Origin: Lepisosteus oculatus | Lineage: Eukaryota; Chordata; Actinopteri; Semionotiformes; Lepisosteidae | Assembly (NCBI RefSeq): GCF_040954835.1 | Contig: NC_090723.1 | Span: forward strand, 7,574,001 to 7,638,000 | Length of the DNA: 64,000 nucleotides | Direction of reading: 5' to 3' | Shown here: positions 50,319 through 64,000 of the stretch, in pieces | Position numbering within the stretch: position 1 is the first letter of the stretch | Layout of the letters: each line of letters begins with the position of its first letter | Notes under the pieces: generated by a model | What the model saw: the letters and a program-made list of their open reading frames with translations, nothing else | What the model was told of the DNA's origin: nothing | The model's database searches: none | Made by a program: the position numbers and the translations under genes

Positions 50319-53300
50319 GACAGGACTGAATTTGTACCAGCTCAGTCTGCGGAAGCACTGGAACTGAATGGCTTGACTAGCGATCTGGCCACTCAAGAGT
50401 CTCTGATCACAGCAACACATAGATATATCAGAGGATACTAGCCTGCTTTGGGTTTGATGGAGTTCTAAGCACTTTGGTATGCTCACTGTCCCATGTTTTG
50501 GAACAGAAAGATGGGCCTAAATTTAGAATCTCTGATTTGATATTAATTCCTTCCTGGAAAACCTGAGAACTATTATTCCATTTTTGTTTTACAGCTTAAT
50601 GTATCTCGTTTTTTGATTGCTTTATTGCCAGTCTGGGAAACACCCTGATAAGACCAATCCTAGTAAACAAACCTTCTTCCCTAATTTATTTGGATTCATT
50701 CTCAGGCGTTTCATACTGCAATAGTAAGAGAAGAGGTTTCATGCTAAAATAACACCAGATCTACCTTGTCTTGAGGCATTATCAAAATTCTAAATTGACT
50801 CGAGACCTGTCTGTGCAAGAAGACGCCAGAAAAGAGAGGCTCCTTTGAGAAACCCTCAAAAACCGCCAGAAAAGGAGTCTCCTTTGAGAAACCCTCCCAC
50901 AGACACTTTAAAACTAAGTTAAAGAACAATTGAGGGAGGTTGATCCTATTCATGGGTTGCATAAATACGGAAAAACCTTTTTCCTCTGGATCCTTTTAAA
51001 CTAAATATCTGCCATCCTGTCAGGATATCCATTAAAAGAAAGGGGCTGTGCTGTTAACTACAGATTGCACAGTTCTGAACCAATACACTGGCTGTATTAC
51101 TGTTTGGTCACATCCAGGCTGCTTATAGCTTCAGAAGCCGTTTTATACATGGGGTTTGATCATTCAAAAAAGAAAAACTGTTCCCCCCCACCCCCCACTT
51201 CCCCTAGGAAGAAAGAAAAGCTTGAATTGCAATGGATTGGGATTCAGAAAAGTTACCAGATATGGTCAACTCGAGCTCTGGAGACTGAATGCAGATCTGA
51301 GTCCCGGGGGAAATAGAAACCGTTCATAAAAAGGAACTTTGCTCTTTCATTCGTATTATTGAAAATAAAAAAGTAAGCATACATACAGGAAACAAAGCCT
51401 GGCAAACACACATTGTGTTTTTTTTTCCTCCCTCTTGACGAGCTGCACAAATCCAGCAGATGAAAGAATGCTACTTTCAAACTTTTTTTTTAAAGCATAC
51501 CAGAAGCTTGTTGGAATGTACATATTGGGTATTATCAGGCCACAGGCAGAATCCACTCCCTAAAACTCAAAAGCTCTTTTTTTCTGCACTGCAAAAGCAA
51601 GTATGCTATTTATAAAAAGATTGTTTTGGTTTAATTACAAGACGAAAAGAACACCACAGTACAGGTGACTGAAGTTCTGGGCAATGTGTGAAACCCATTA
51701 CACTGGTCATTCACACATTAGTGTGCATAAAGTTCAGATGTCTAAACACCACAGAACTCCGGGCTACTGACATCCAATTATATCTAAGGTTACACACCCA
51801 GGAAGGAATATTTGATTGTATTCCATTTTCCCAGTGCCTTGCTAATATGCTGCATTTCTTTGATAATTTAAGACACAAAGACAACATTCTGTTTTATCTA
51901 GAGATCTCACAAATGTGGCATTTTGATGCTGTCCATACGACGGGTCGAGTAAAATATCTTAAAAACACACCTTCCGAAACACTGTGTTCAGGGAAAAATT
52001 AGACACAAGCAAAGTAAATTGAGCCGAAATTAAAGATACTGTCAATGTAGGTTAAAAAATAGAATATAGCCTCACCGTTTTTACAAAGACATATTTGGAA
52101 AATATATTTTCTGTCTCAGAATTAAAACTGCCTTTAGCCTTCAAAGCACTTATAAAAACATTCTGCAGTGCAGTTTTTTGAAGAATACACCTACATGAAA
52201 AGTAACCACGAAGAATGTGAAGCATGATACTAATTACCTTATCTGAGATGGCAGCTGGCTCATCCTAGCTTCTGTTCCAGTCGCTTTGTCTGCTAAAACA
52301 ATTCCCAGCTTTTAGCAATAAGTTGTTGGTGTCTGTTTTCTTTCCTGTTAGGGTCCTTTCTTCCAGAGCTTGTCCTCCTCAATTCCTCAAGAGATTTTTT
52401 TTTCCGTCTAAAAACGTCAAACGCTTTCACGGCAGGATCTGGGAGTAGCTGGTGTGTGTTGTGTGAGTCTCGTGTGGGACTCTCACCGGTCTTAACTTGC
52501 CTGCCTCTGTCTCTCTCTCTCATTTCCTGTTCTACAATACAGAGAACAAGTTCACAGAAGTGAGAGGCTTGCCTCTCTGTGCACAAGATGACAGGCAAGG
52601 TACAAAGGGCATTGCTAGAACTGGTGTGTTGCAAGACCTGAAATAATGTGGATAAAGCTCTCTGATGCCACAAGCATACATGCTTGGAGTTTGGAACGCT
52701 GAAAAGGCATCAATTGCAATTTTGGTTTTCTTGTGAAGCACTGTGCTCACCAAGGAGACCAAATTGAGATCATCATGTATTCTCTGGAATAATACCATGC
52801 AAAACCTGCCAAAGGGATTTTGAATATCTCATCCCAGCCCCCTGACTGAAGTATTGACAGATGAATGAGCTCTAGGTTGTCAGTAACAGAGCGTACAACC
52901 CAAGCCTTGTTAGAAAACAAAGCGCCTGGATCCTCCTACCTTCAAAGTACACAGAAACATTTGAAGAAGACTGCAAAGAAGACCGAAGGGAAAAGGTTTA
53001 TTTTCGGCTAGCTTCTTCTGGGGCAGTCCAGGTACCGCCGGGCAGACAAGATTATCAATCGGAGCTTCAGCCCTCCTCTGGGCGTCATTGGGAAGGGCGT
53101 GAACCGTTTCGTGAAGTACAGGAGAAACGCCAACAGGCACGTAGAAGAAAGAGCCCCGTGCAAACTGCACACAGTCATCACAGCCTTGTAGGCGGCTTAC
53201 CCATGCGCTGCCAGGCGGATATTTTAAGAAAAAAACCATTTGGCATCCATTTGCTGACCAAAATATTACCAGTTTCCAGGGTTACAAGCCCAGTTCTAAT

Positions 53301-53525
53301 TATAACCCTGTGAGTGATTTGTGTCTGATTCACACCCCTGTGACTTCTCCCAGCTTCACAATGCAGCTCCACTGCGCTTCCTCCGTTTCCTCTTGCCTGG
53401 CCAGATAACGGCGGCTCTGCACTGGGGCAGGAAGGGAACCAGGGGAATCCTTCGGCAGGAGCCCTTCAGTGTTACTGCCCCATGGGGAATTGTTGTGGCA
53501 GGACGCCCATGAAAAAGGAAAGAAG
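50319..53525. other. No gene seen (spacer, part 2)
   Basis: Contains one local direct duplication: GAAACCCTC and CTCCTTTGAG repeat about 40 bp apart at 50838-50898. No exon recognised. Confidence 0.5.
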
Positions 53526-53529
53526 GCTA

Positions 53530-53808
53530 CTATGGTGGTGTGGTGGCTCAGGATCTGCACCTGTGGCTGGAAGGTTGCCAGTTCGAATCCCGTGGCCGGC
53601 AGAGGAATCCTACTGTGTTGAGCCCCTGAGCAAGGCCCTTAACCCCAACTGCTCCAGGGGCGCCATATAAATGTCTGACCCTGCGCTCTGACCCCCAGCT
53701 TCTCTCCCTGTCTGTGTGTCTCATGGAGAGCAAGGTGGGGTATGTTAAAAACACAAATTCCTAACACAAGAAATTGTATCTGGCCAATAAAGTGGTCTTA
53801 TCTTATTT
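53530..53808 (+). mobile_element. tRNA-derived SINE with conserved core, full length
   Basis: The tRNA-like head has a good B box (GGTTGCCAGTTCGAATCCCG). The core TGAGCAAGGCCCTTAACCCC is shared by several vertebrate SINE families. The tail contains CCAATAAAGTGGTCTTATC. It is the least damaged tRNA-type SINE here. Confidence 0.85.
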
Positions 53809-54065
53809 GTGTTGGTACAGTGCTTTTCATCCCTAAGGATTCCAAAGGGCTTCACACACAGGAGAGAACCCACTTCATCCTCCACCGAAGAGAAGATCCC
53901 TGCTGGGGGGGGCACACAGCTGGCATTTGGCACAGGAGGTTAACGGCAGGAATTAGAAACTGCTTCAGCAATTAAAGTAAAGCAAAAATGAAGGCAGGCC
54001 AGATCTGTGGGAGCCAAGAGAGGAATTTAGCCAGGATACCAGGGCTTAGCCTATATACCCTACCG
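53809..54065 (-). mobile_element. Diverged SINE3-like fragment
   Basis: Follows the SINE3 layout loosely: GTACAGTGCTTTTCATCCCT, CAAAGGGCTTCACACA, then AGGAATTTAGCCAGGATACC, with no 5S head. Probably an old subfamily. Confidence 0.5.
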
Positions 54066-56027
54066 ATGCCTAAGATGACATGCTTCAAAACTCACAGGAA
54101 GTAATTCCCAAGTAGATTCTAAATGAATATGAAATATTTAAAAATGAACCTGCTTTTTGAGATGTATCCAAATAAATTTGAATTATTAAAAAAACCAACC
54201 AGGGTGACATTGGAAAATGCGTTGGAATTAATTTGAGTTATCTTTAAATGTCAGCGACATCTATTTTAAGACCTCATTGGCTCTTTTTCATATAATCTCA
54301 ACTCTGGACTTGTTCTAGAGAGCAAAGGAAGTATTTTCTGATCTCCACTGGACTTCGTAGGAATCTCTGTTTCCTGTGCACTTCATGCTTCAATCACACT
54401 TAATTGTCCTATGTCTCTGTTAGAGATGTATGTTCACCCCAGTCAGATTAGCTGGTTAAATACTGGTATCTGTGTATTACAAAATGCAGGCATTATTATA
54501 TAAAGGTCATATCCCTTTTGAGAACTTTGTTTTTGTTTTCTGAAGGCTGACACATCATGAGAAAATGACTCATGTATTGACCGATCCTGAAGATCTGGGC
54601 GGGACAAGCAGCTGTAATTGTCCTACTGTCCACAAGGTGGAAAACCGGTCCTCTTAAAACCTGTTCATCAAGAACATCCCCTCCTTAGGATTTCATTCCA
54701 AAGGAATACTGCAGTGCTGGGCTCTGCCCTTTTCTGATCCGGGAACCTGTTGCACTGGGCCTGCGTTCAGGTGTCAGCTTTTTCATCTCCTGAATAAGTG
54801 ACAGATAAGTGAAAGTAAGCTTGAAATCATAACCCGTCTGCTGAGCTAAAACACTCAAAGAAAATACAATGAAAGCAAGTTGTTTTTTTCCTAAAATTAA
54901 GGGTTCACCTCACTCAGCTGAAAACCTACCAAAAGTTTCCTTGTATCAATTTGTGGATTTAATGTCATCTGAAGAGGCAAAAACAAGGTAAACGCGCTAT
55001 AATCCATTCATCCATTTTCTAATGACTTTCTCCAGTACGGGGCTGCAGGGGAGCTGGGGCCTATCCCAGCAAGCAACAGGTAGCTAACTAACAATGAGGC
55101 GCCTCACATGACTCAGGACAGAACTGCATGGCAGGAAGGCAGTCTGCCTTATGTGGCATTAGGCACAAGAAATAATAAGGTGCACTTAGCGTGTTCCCCA
55201 TCTTAATGTAAACACCTCCAACAGGCATAGATGTATAAACAGGCAACAAAGTGTGTTCAACAATGGCATGTTAGGTATGTTTAGACGATTGCCAGAGCAG
55301 ATCCTGACTTGCCAAACTCAGATCTCTCTCCGAAACCTCAGAACACACCAGCTTCACAAGACAGAGGAGAGCAGGAATGGAGCTCTTGCAGGCACGGTTT
55401 GCAGGTTTAGTTTGGGTGGTGATTAACTTTGGCAGCTTTCGCTAATTACCCGTTGTTTATTGATTAATCCAGGTTCTGTCTACCATTTCACCACGTCAAC
55501 AGCAAACTGAGCACTGAGGCAGGTACGTGAATATTAAATTCACAGTAGGTAAAAAATGAAGTTATACTGAGCTTTAATGTGTCTATTTGCACAAGTTGAT
55601 TAGGGTACATAGAGTTGTAGACCTAGCTATTGCCTTCTTGCGTCTTAAAATATTTCCTTCATCTGAGCAACCACTAGGTAGGAGGAGTGAATTTTCAACG
55701 ACCTTTGAAGAGGTGTCATTACAAAAAGCAGCCGAACAAATATCTGTCATGCCTAAATAACTATATAACCCATGCTGTTTTGTTTTTTGGGGATCAAACA
55801 ACTCCATAATGTGACGCAGAGGACACTGAGCAAATAGGGCAGTAAATTAGGATATGCTTTGCTGCAGGCAAGGAACTGAAAAGGGAAGCTGAATGGATTC
55901 TTTTGGCGGTGTTAAGACGTTTTGGGGTCTGGGAGCTTTTTTTTGATCATCAAGAAGTCACCTCCAGTTTCAATATTGTTAAGCCGGGAGAGTACAAACC
56001 TCAGATTGCTGAGCTAGTCTAATCACA
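54066..56027. other. No gene seen (spacer, part 3)
   Basis: AT-rich. Only a tRNA-SINE 3' end at about 55008-55085 (CTATCCCAGCAAGCAACAGG) is recognisable. Confidence 0.5.
55008..55085 (-). mobile_element. tRNA-headed SINE, 3' end only
   Basis: CATTCATCCATTTTCTAATG, then GGGGCCTATCCCAGCAAGCA; strongly 5'-truncated. Confidence 0.7.
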
Positions 56028-56620
56028 GAAAATAATAATAATAATAATAATTGCTTACACTTATATAGCGCTTTTTCTGGACACTCCACTCAAAGCACTT
56101 TACAGGTAATGGGGACTCCCCTCCGCCACCACCAATGTGCAGCATCCACCTGGATGATGCGACGGCAGCCATAGTGCGCCAGAACGCTCACCACACATTA
56201 GCTATCAGTGGGGAGGAGAGCAGAGTAATGAAGCCAATTCACAGAGGGGGATTGTTAGGAGGCCATGATTGATAACAGCCGATGGGGAAATTTGGCCAGG
56301 ATGCCGGGGTTACACCCCTACTCTTTTCGAGAAACACCCTGGGATTTTTAATGACCACAGAGAGTCAGGACCTCGGTTTTACGTCTCATCCGAAGGACGG
56401 CGCCTGTTTACAGTATAGTGTCCCCTTCACTATACTGGGGCATTAGGACCCACATGGACCACAGGGTGAGCGCCCCCTGCTGGCCCCCCTAACACCTCTT
56501 CCAGCAGCAACCTTAGTTTTTCCCAGGAGGTCTCCCATCCAGGTACTGACCAGGCTCACACCTGCTTAGCTTCAGTGGGTTGCCAGTTGTGAGTTGCAGG
56601 GTGATATGGCTGCCGGCCGA
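56028..56620 (-). mobile_element. SINE3-type element, near full length
   Basis: AAT-repeat tail at the left, GCTTACACTTATATAGCGCT, and a 5S-like head at the right (GTCTCCCATCCAGGTACTGA). It is close to the 11262 copy over its whole length, so both are probably young. Confidence 0.9.
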
Positions 56621-58760
56621 GGAGGCCAGAAAAGGCCTCCTTTACACAACCAGGGTGGCTGAAGAGAAAGGGAAGTAACTTCAGCTCAGGGACACAACAC
56701 AACACACAACAACTCTTACCCTCTGAACTCCTGCTCCACACTGCCACCTAGTTTATGCAATAGTCAGACCACTGAGCTGTGACTGGCCCCACCCTGCTGT
56801 GCTACACTGCTAGTGTTTTGGACAGATCAGAGATTTACACCCTACAACCCAGAAAGACATCACTTTGCTGATGCTAGAACATGCTACACCCTAGGTCTGT
56901 AATCAATAAACTGTACAACTGCTCTGCAATCATGGTAGTGAGTTATTCTGGTTCATCTGTTCTGCAATGAACCTGAGGGGAAATCCTGGCTCCACTTCGG
57001 AAACAGTGACAGTCCACAAAAGCCAAGGCCGCACTTATTTGGAGGAAATTCATTTTCCTCCTAAAAAACAGGCCAGCTGCTCTGCTTTCCTGCACTGTAG
57101 TTATCTCATTTCCTGCTTGATGGCACAGTAGGCCATTAGGGTGCAACCAAGGAGTACAAAGCTGTTTTGGAACATTATGGCAGAGTTAAGAGAGCAAGGA
57201 TTTTAGAATGGGCTTTTCCCAACACTAATGAAAATTGTGCTTACTCCACATTATGTAGACCAAAGGCTGGGTACAGGCTGTAAAATTACAAATCATAAGA
57301 CAAGAAAAAAAATGCCTCAACTTCTGTTTTTCCACACAGCACAACAGATTTCAGTTTTACATGTCTCCGAGCTTTTTGTTCCTCATTTTTCAAGTTTTCC
57401 TCCTAAATATACGGTTTCTGATTAGCAGAGAGCAGAAAAAAAAAGTTACCCTGTATCCTAGAACTAGACAGCTAAAATTAAAAGACATCTTGTGCAACTG
57501 CAGGAAGTGTGCAGCGCTGCTTGATGTTTTGGTGCACCCTGACCACAAATGAGGCACAGCGACACACGATCATCATAACAGTGCTCTCCGTCTGACTGTC
57601 CTCTCCAATCAGGAACTGTGTACCTGGGGCTTTGACCCGGTTTACAAACATCTTTTGTGCTTGTTTCCAAGTTACTTTTCCATTTTAATAAATATACAGA
57701 GGTTTAACACCGCAATCTCATTTCACATGTGCACTAGAAGGCACTGGGGCATTTTCAACATCGGCGTGGGCGCACCGAACATTGCCCTTGTCAAAGTGAA
57801 AATGCAAAAAAAAAAAACAGACCCTTGACAGTGGAAAAAGAGCTGAACGCAAGACAGCTGATACATTTCTTAAGAGGAGAGGGATGATAGGCATTTTCCA
57901 TAAAGACAAACATGAAAATCCATGCAGTGTCTGGACGTCTAACAGTCTGTCCCACATAGGCAAAAGGACACAACAAAACTGGAACAGAAAGACCACACTA
58001 GAAGACAACTTAGCCTGTCGTGTCTGGCACTACATTTTACAAAAGCACCAGTTGAAAAGCAAAATACTTAACAGGTTCCATGTGAAAGACTTCTGCGTAA
58101 AAACAGTATCTGAAACGTTACTCCTTTTCAAAAGTTATTTCTCCCACTAAGTACAAGTTGTGCACCCTAAAACTGAAAAACTATATTGTAATTTCTAATA
58201 ATGCCTGAAAAATACTGTGAAAACTTTAAAATGCCCTATTTTGCTCATCACATCACTGTACAGCTTAATCGTGCTCCTTGAGGCAGATAAACATACCTGT
58301 TAAAAAAATGCAGTAGAGTATCCATTGTTGGTAATACGCATAAAAATATAATTTGTCAGGTAAAATAATTGCACACACGAGATAAACATTTTAAAGTTTA
58401 TTTATATTTTGAATCTCTTTACAAAATTTGAACTATAATAAAAAAGGCAGATGACATTCACAGAACGGTGCAGAGTAGCTCATTACGGGTGAGGGCCGTT
58501 TCTCAAACCATTAATGCACTTCCCTCTGTGCTACATATTCCAGTGAGATGGAACAGACTTGATCAGAAGCCCCCTGCAAAATGCATTTAATCAGGTTTGA
58601 AAATTATTCAAATGTAAAGGAGAGATTAGTTCATTAACTGAAATCATGAGTCATGCTGATCCAGGCAGGCTTATTCTACAGTAAGACAAATTATATGTTA
58701 GGAGTGCATGAAACAATTGTATTTTAAACAGTGAAATTAAAAATGTAAAGGGTTTATAAT
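56621..58760. other. No gene seen (spacer, part 4)
   Basis: No exon or clear repeat recognised. Confidence 0.5.
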
Positions 58761-58761
58761 T

Positions 58762-59015
58762 ATTTAAATTGCTTGCATCTGTATAGTGCTTTCTATCCCA
58801 AAGAATCCCAAACCGCTTCACTCAGGGCACTGAACTTAACCCTTAAAGTCTCATTCAAAGGATGAGTACAGTGCACCCTGTCACAATCACAGGGAAGGGA
58901 TTAGAAACTGGAAAGATCATCACCTACAGGTGAACCATCACCAACCTGTTTTCCTTTGAGATTTCCATCGCAGTACTAACCAGGCCTAGCCTCAGATAGC
59001 TTCTGTGATGATTTT
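58762..59015 (-). mobile_element. Diverged SINE3-like element
   Basis: Left end ATTGCTTGCATCTGTATAGTG, broken as an old SINE3 tail, and right end CATCGCAGTACTAACCAGGC, a decayed 5S head. Older than the other copies. Confidence 0.6.
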
Positions 59016-62000
59016 CCTTTGCATTGGTCAGTTATTCCAGTTTTGGACTGACTTCATTTTTCATGAAAAAAAGTTACTTGTATTTGATTAGAGCCAATGA
59101 ATAATGTTTTGCTTTTTTTACTCTTCAGGTAACTATTCCCAAAGAAAGACTGATTGGTCAGTACAATTCCCTAAAGCAGTCCTTGAGTCAATTACTTTAT
59201 TTATAGTTGGTCCCTTTGAAACAAAAAGGCGTCCATTAACAGCATCACTGTCTCATGCAGTCCTTGACCGGAATGCATACAGGTAAATTAGAACAACCGA
59301 TACTGTAAGGATTAGGACTTGACACCTCAAAGAGCAGGGGTTGGTCTGAGAAACAGCCCTGCATTGTGTGCATAGACTGGAGGAATGCTGGACTAATATT
59401 ACAGACAGAATGCTGCCATCTGCTGTGCTAAAAGTGCAGTTTCCCAGGAAAATAAAACCAAAAAGAGCACTCTGTATGTGGATGTGGACCGGAAATATAC
59501 ACTGCATTAAGTTAGAAAATGACTTAATAGTTAGAAATGCGCTTCTTGAACAAACCATAAAGGGCACGTTTGAATACAGGTTACACACCGAGAGATAATC
59601 TTACATTGCACATCTACGTCTCAATTTTTCCATCTTAAACTTCAGCAACCGATAAAGTGCCTCGAAACGAGAACCCCGAATTCATGTTAGACAGGCAAAA
59701 ATAAATTAAGGCAATGAATCTTTGAAATCCTTCCTTAAAAAAAAATTTCTCACTTCACACAGTAGATGATTTATTGTATTTAGAGCGCTCGGCTTCAGAG
59801 GGAGAGAGCACCTGGAAAGGGCTGTTAGATGATCGCACTGCTGTGCAATGCAGATCAGATTCATATTCTGCATAAGGACTCAGAGGAACCAAAATCTTTC
59901 AGTGGCCTTGGCCTGGCACTTAATGTTACACACCGTGACCTCAGAAAGTTCCTATTGAGTGGTAGTAACTTGGGACACCAACAGATGATGTCAGTTAGCC
60001 AATTGAGCCCCATGCTGGACAGAAATGAAAAGAAGACCTTTGTCTAGAGTCCCAGTCCAATCCAAATACAATCCTAGACCATCACAATCTGCTCTCCCCA
60101 CGCCAGAGACCTTTAACAGTATTTACGAGGGGCTGGATTTTGCGATACCATTCTTACTTGGGACAGCAGAACAGAGGGTCTCAAACTCCAGTCCGTACTG
60201 TTCTTCAGACTGGAGTTCCTCAGGTGCTCTTGGACACCGAGTTATATGCCCTTACAGTTTTCTTTTTACAGGCTGGCCATCACTGATTAATTAACTCTAT
60301 ACGCTACACTCACAACGATCTGCTTGCACTAATGTGCCTGGTCTGGCCTGTAATCTGTAATAATTGTTCAGCTTTTGTCGCTGGCAATTTAACCTTCATT
60401 TTCACAAGACCAGTACAACAACTGGCACAAGTTGAGGGGGGCGGGCAATAGTTAAAAACATATCACGTTTTTCTTAGCTGTTATAAAAAACAGTAAAAAA
60501 GAGCCAATGCTCTTATACTTCAAGTAATACCCAATTACATGACTTAACATCCTGGTCATTAGGAGGCCTTACTTTGATGTAACCCAACACCATGTTTCCA
60601 ACATTTGTCTTACAGATACTGCGACGGGAAATAGCTGTCATGGTTAGTACAGCTGGCGGGTCTCCCAGGGCTGCCCACCCTCCATGTGAGGATGAAGGTT
60701 AACAGCAAATGGTCAGCTCAGGCCTTAGAGCATGTCAACACCTCTCAAGGACACAGCGGTGGCTAGTTTATAATACAAAAAAACACTCAGTACAGTATTT
60801 ACAATCTTTCAAAGTCATGCAAAGTAATAAAATCTTGACTTATGGCCCATCTATATCACCTAGAGGAGACTTCATGTCCTGCATGGTGGTGGCAGTATTA
60901 TCTGCATCGATATCCCTTCACATTGCATTTCTCCTGCTGTAAGAAATACCAATATTGCAAACCCGGAAATTACTGCAATGTCTATATTTTCAGTATGAAC
61001 AACTCCTTTTAGCAGCAACACGGCTGAAAAACGACCAGATGCAGGAACTGCTTGCTTTCGCTGCATTACAAGAGCTTGTTTAACATTTAACACCCAATAT
61101 ATTTACAAAAGATGAACGATTGACCCAAAGGCCCCCAAATTATAGATACAATTCCCATTTAGTTTTTTGGCACATTAGACAGATGAAAATTCAAAACCCT
61201 ATTCTGAATTAAACTTAACATCCACCCAATCAATATAGTGTAGAAAAAGCACCATAATTTAAACAGAAGTAAAAGATGAAGGCACAATTTATTGATAGTA
61301 ATTTAATTTAAGAACATGAATAGCTTAGGAGTTTTTTGACATGCTGATTTAAAGTTCTTACCACATAAATCATTGAACATTATCGAAGTATATTCCCTTC
61401 ATATATAACCACAAATGTAAACCTAGGAAAATCCCATAATTATTCTAATTTTATCACCATTGCTAGGTAACAAAAATGTACTTGGATCGTTAAGTCCCTA
61501 TTTTAATCTTTATAATAAAATGATCTATGTGCATGGGAATTAGATCCTTTCTTTCCATAGTTCTGGAACAGGCTTATAACAACAACAACATTTCCTTAGG
61601 ATTTTAAATATAGCTACAATATGAGAATGGAAGACCATTACCAAAGCACCAGTTCAGAAGAAAACACATTTTCACCAAAGCATAAACATATCAGTAAATT
61701 ACTCTGAAGCACAAAGTAAACTTTACCTGTGCCTAAATTTTCTTTTGAAAAATTATGTATGATGAAACATCTGCATAAATAATTTCACTCTGTATTTTAT
61801 ATATATTGCAATAAAATCTATTTTCTTTCTCCAAACATATGAAGCAGACTTGACATCACTATTCCAAAAACAGCGATTGCATCACTTCATTTATTTTCAG
61901 AACTGTGATCATATTTCATTTAATTTGGGATTATACTGCAACAAAAGTAACTGATGTCTTAGCATTAACCATGCCTTTAAGAAAAGAAGGAAGTGAAATC

Positions 62001-62910
62001 TATAAAGTGCAGAAAGAGTCTTTATGCTGTAAACATGTAGGGAGAAAAAAAAGCAGGCATTTAAAAATAAACCTACTAAATGGAAAAAATGCATAGGTGC
62101 TGTTTGACAGAGGTATAATTTTGATGAAAAAATAAATTGCACATCACAAAAAACTGTAGAATGGGCAATTAATGTTGGCACTTGGCACCTCTGTGGGAAA
62201 CCCATCAACTCACTTAATGCCATCTACAAACCGGGATGAGGTCCCAGACGGATAGATGATGTAAGATGGGAAAGAGCTTTTCTGGTCCTCATTCTTGATG
62301 ATCCCAATGGAAAGAAAGAGCCCAAACTGCCTGGATTTCTTTACCGTAAAAAAAAAGACCTCCACCCCCCCCACCCTCCGCTCATGATGCGTTTTTGGGG
62401 AAAAGGGATCAGGTAAATTAATGACGAACAACTTGACCTTCTCTCTTCCAGCTCATGGCTTCCTATGAGCTTTTCCAGGGAGAAAACATTCTTCGGATCT
62501 ACAGGTAACAGCCGCCAAATTCCACCTGTTAGTGTTAACAATTCGGAGGGGTTTCACAAAAACCTCTCTCCTCCACACACTCAATCTGAAGCTTCAGAAA
62601 CAACCTGCAGCAGCGAGAATAGGCCGTGCACTTTAGCGACGCGTGATTTACAAGGCCACGGAGATCCGAAGAGTTCATTAATGCATTTGTGTCTCTCGCT
62701 GCTTTTTCACTCGATTCCCCGAATCAATGCTTTTCAAAGCCACCTTGTTTGGCACCTGTGGAGGTTCTTCAAAACATCACCTTCACCTGACCCCCCCTTG
62801 CGCTCTTCTGGAACATAAAGGTTAATCTTACACCACTGCATGTGCTTCATGTGCACTGTCGCAGTCCCAAGCTGCTCCTCCAAAGGCCTCTCCCATAGGA
62901 GTGAAGCCTT
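59016..62910. other. PLEKHM1 3' flank and probable 3' UTR, no gene seen
   Basis: AT-rich. The PLEKHM1 3' UTR extends left from 62910. A segment with GGTCTCAAACTCCAGTCC near 60178 may be an old dispersed repeat. Confidence 0.45.
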
Positions 62911-63879
<969 letters not shown>

Positions 63880-64000
63880 CTACAACAAGGCAGGGAAACA
63901 GAAGCCATGGTCAAAGAGAAGGACTGCAAAAGAGAGAAACAAGCCTGCACAGCAAAGTTCAAAACGCAATACCAGGGATCCAAGGTTTGTAATCTTCTGC

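Noticed and set aside
53540..53600. tRNA gene
   Set aside because: It has A- and B-box-like motifs but no cloverleaf could be drawn, and the sequence continues as a SINE.
62210..62541. Minus-strand open frames just downstream of the PLEKHM1 stop
   Set aside because: They lie after the TGA at 62911-62913, have no domain, and fit 3' UTR or flank.

Overview
This is vertebrate nuclear DNA, most likely from a ray-finned fish. The genes are split by GT-AG introns, the introns and spacers are full of SINEs (5S-rRNA-headed and tRNA-headed) and L2-type LINE fragments, and there are triplet microsatellites. The repeat mix suggests a non-teleost fish such as a gar, but this is an impression and the sequence alone does not prove the species. 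Most open frames in the window are chance or lie in repeats.

All three recognisable genes are on the minus strand, head to tail, so they read from high to low coordinates. (1) PLEKHM1: only the last two coding exons (63722-63879 and 62911-63019), carrying the C-terminal zinc-binding Rubicon-homology region; the rest lies beyond the right edge. (2) ARHGAP27, also called CAMGAP1: a complete coding region of 16 exons from an ATG at 46981-46983 to a TGA at 7179-7181. I rebuilt every splice junction by hand. All 16 exons join in frame to 2826 nt (941 residues), with SH3, WW1-WW2-WW3, PH and RhoGAP domains in that order and the catalytic arginine finger intact. (3) ABI3 (Abl-interactor family): only the first coding exon (3402-3530), the rest lying beyond the left edge or in unrecognised form. 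PLEKHM1 beside ARHGAP27 is the order found at human 17q21.31; ABI3 lies elsewhere on human 17q.

Layout: 1-3401, ABI3 intron 1 with repeats; 3402-3600, ABI3 first exon and likely promoter; 3600-7178, spacer and ARHGAP27 3' flank with a decayed LINE-like repeat; 7179-14065, compact RhoGAP and PH exons with SINEs packed into the introns; 14066-22796, linker and WW exons; 22797-46146, a 23 kb first coding intron with many repeats, a near-perfect hairpin and a CpG-rich stretch with a CRE palindrome; 46147-47045, the SH3 exon; 47046-62910, a 16 kb spacer that may hold a non-coding first exon of ARHGAP27; 62911-64000, PLEKHM1.

The genes share a theme of membrane and actin traffic. ARHGAP27 is a Rho-family GAP linked to clathrin endocytosis, ABI3 belongs to WAVE-type actin complexes, and PLEKHM1 is a Rab7 effector in late endosome and autophagosome fusion with lysosomes. 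The most unusual structures are in the non-coding DNA: a fold-back insertion with target-site duplication and a decayed hammerhead-like motif, a polyadenylated retrocopy nested in a SINE, a chimeric 5S/tRNA-type SINE family, and an 18-bp-stem hairpin.
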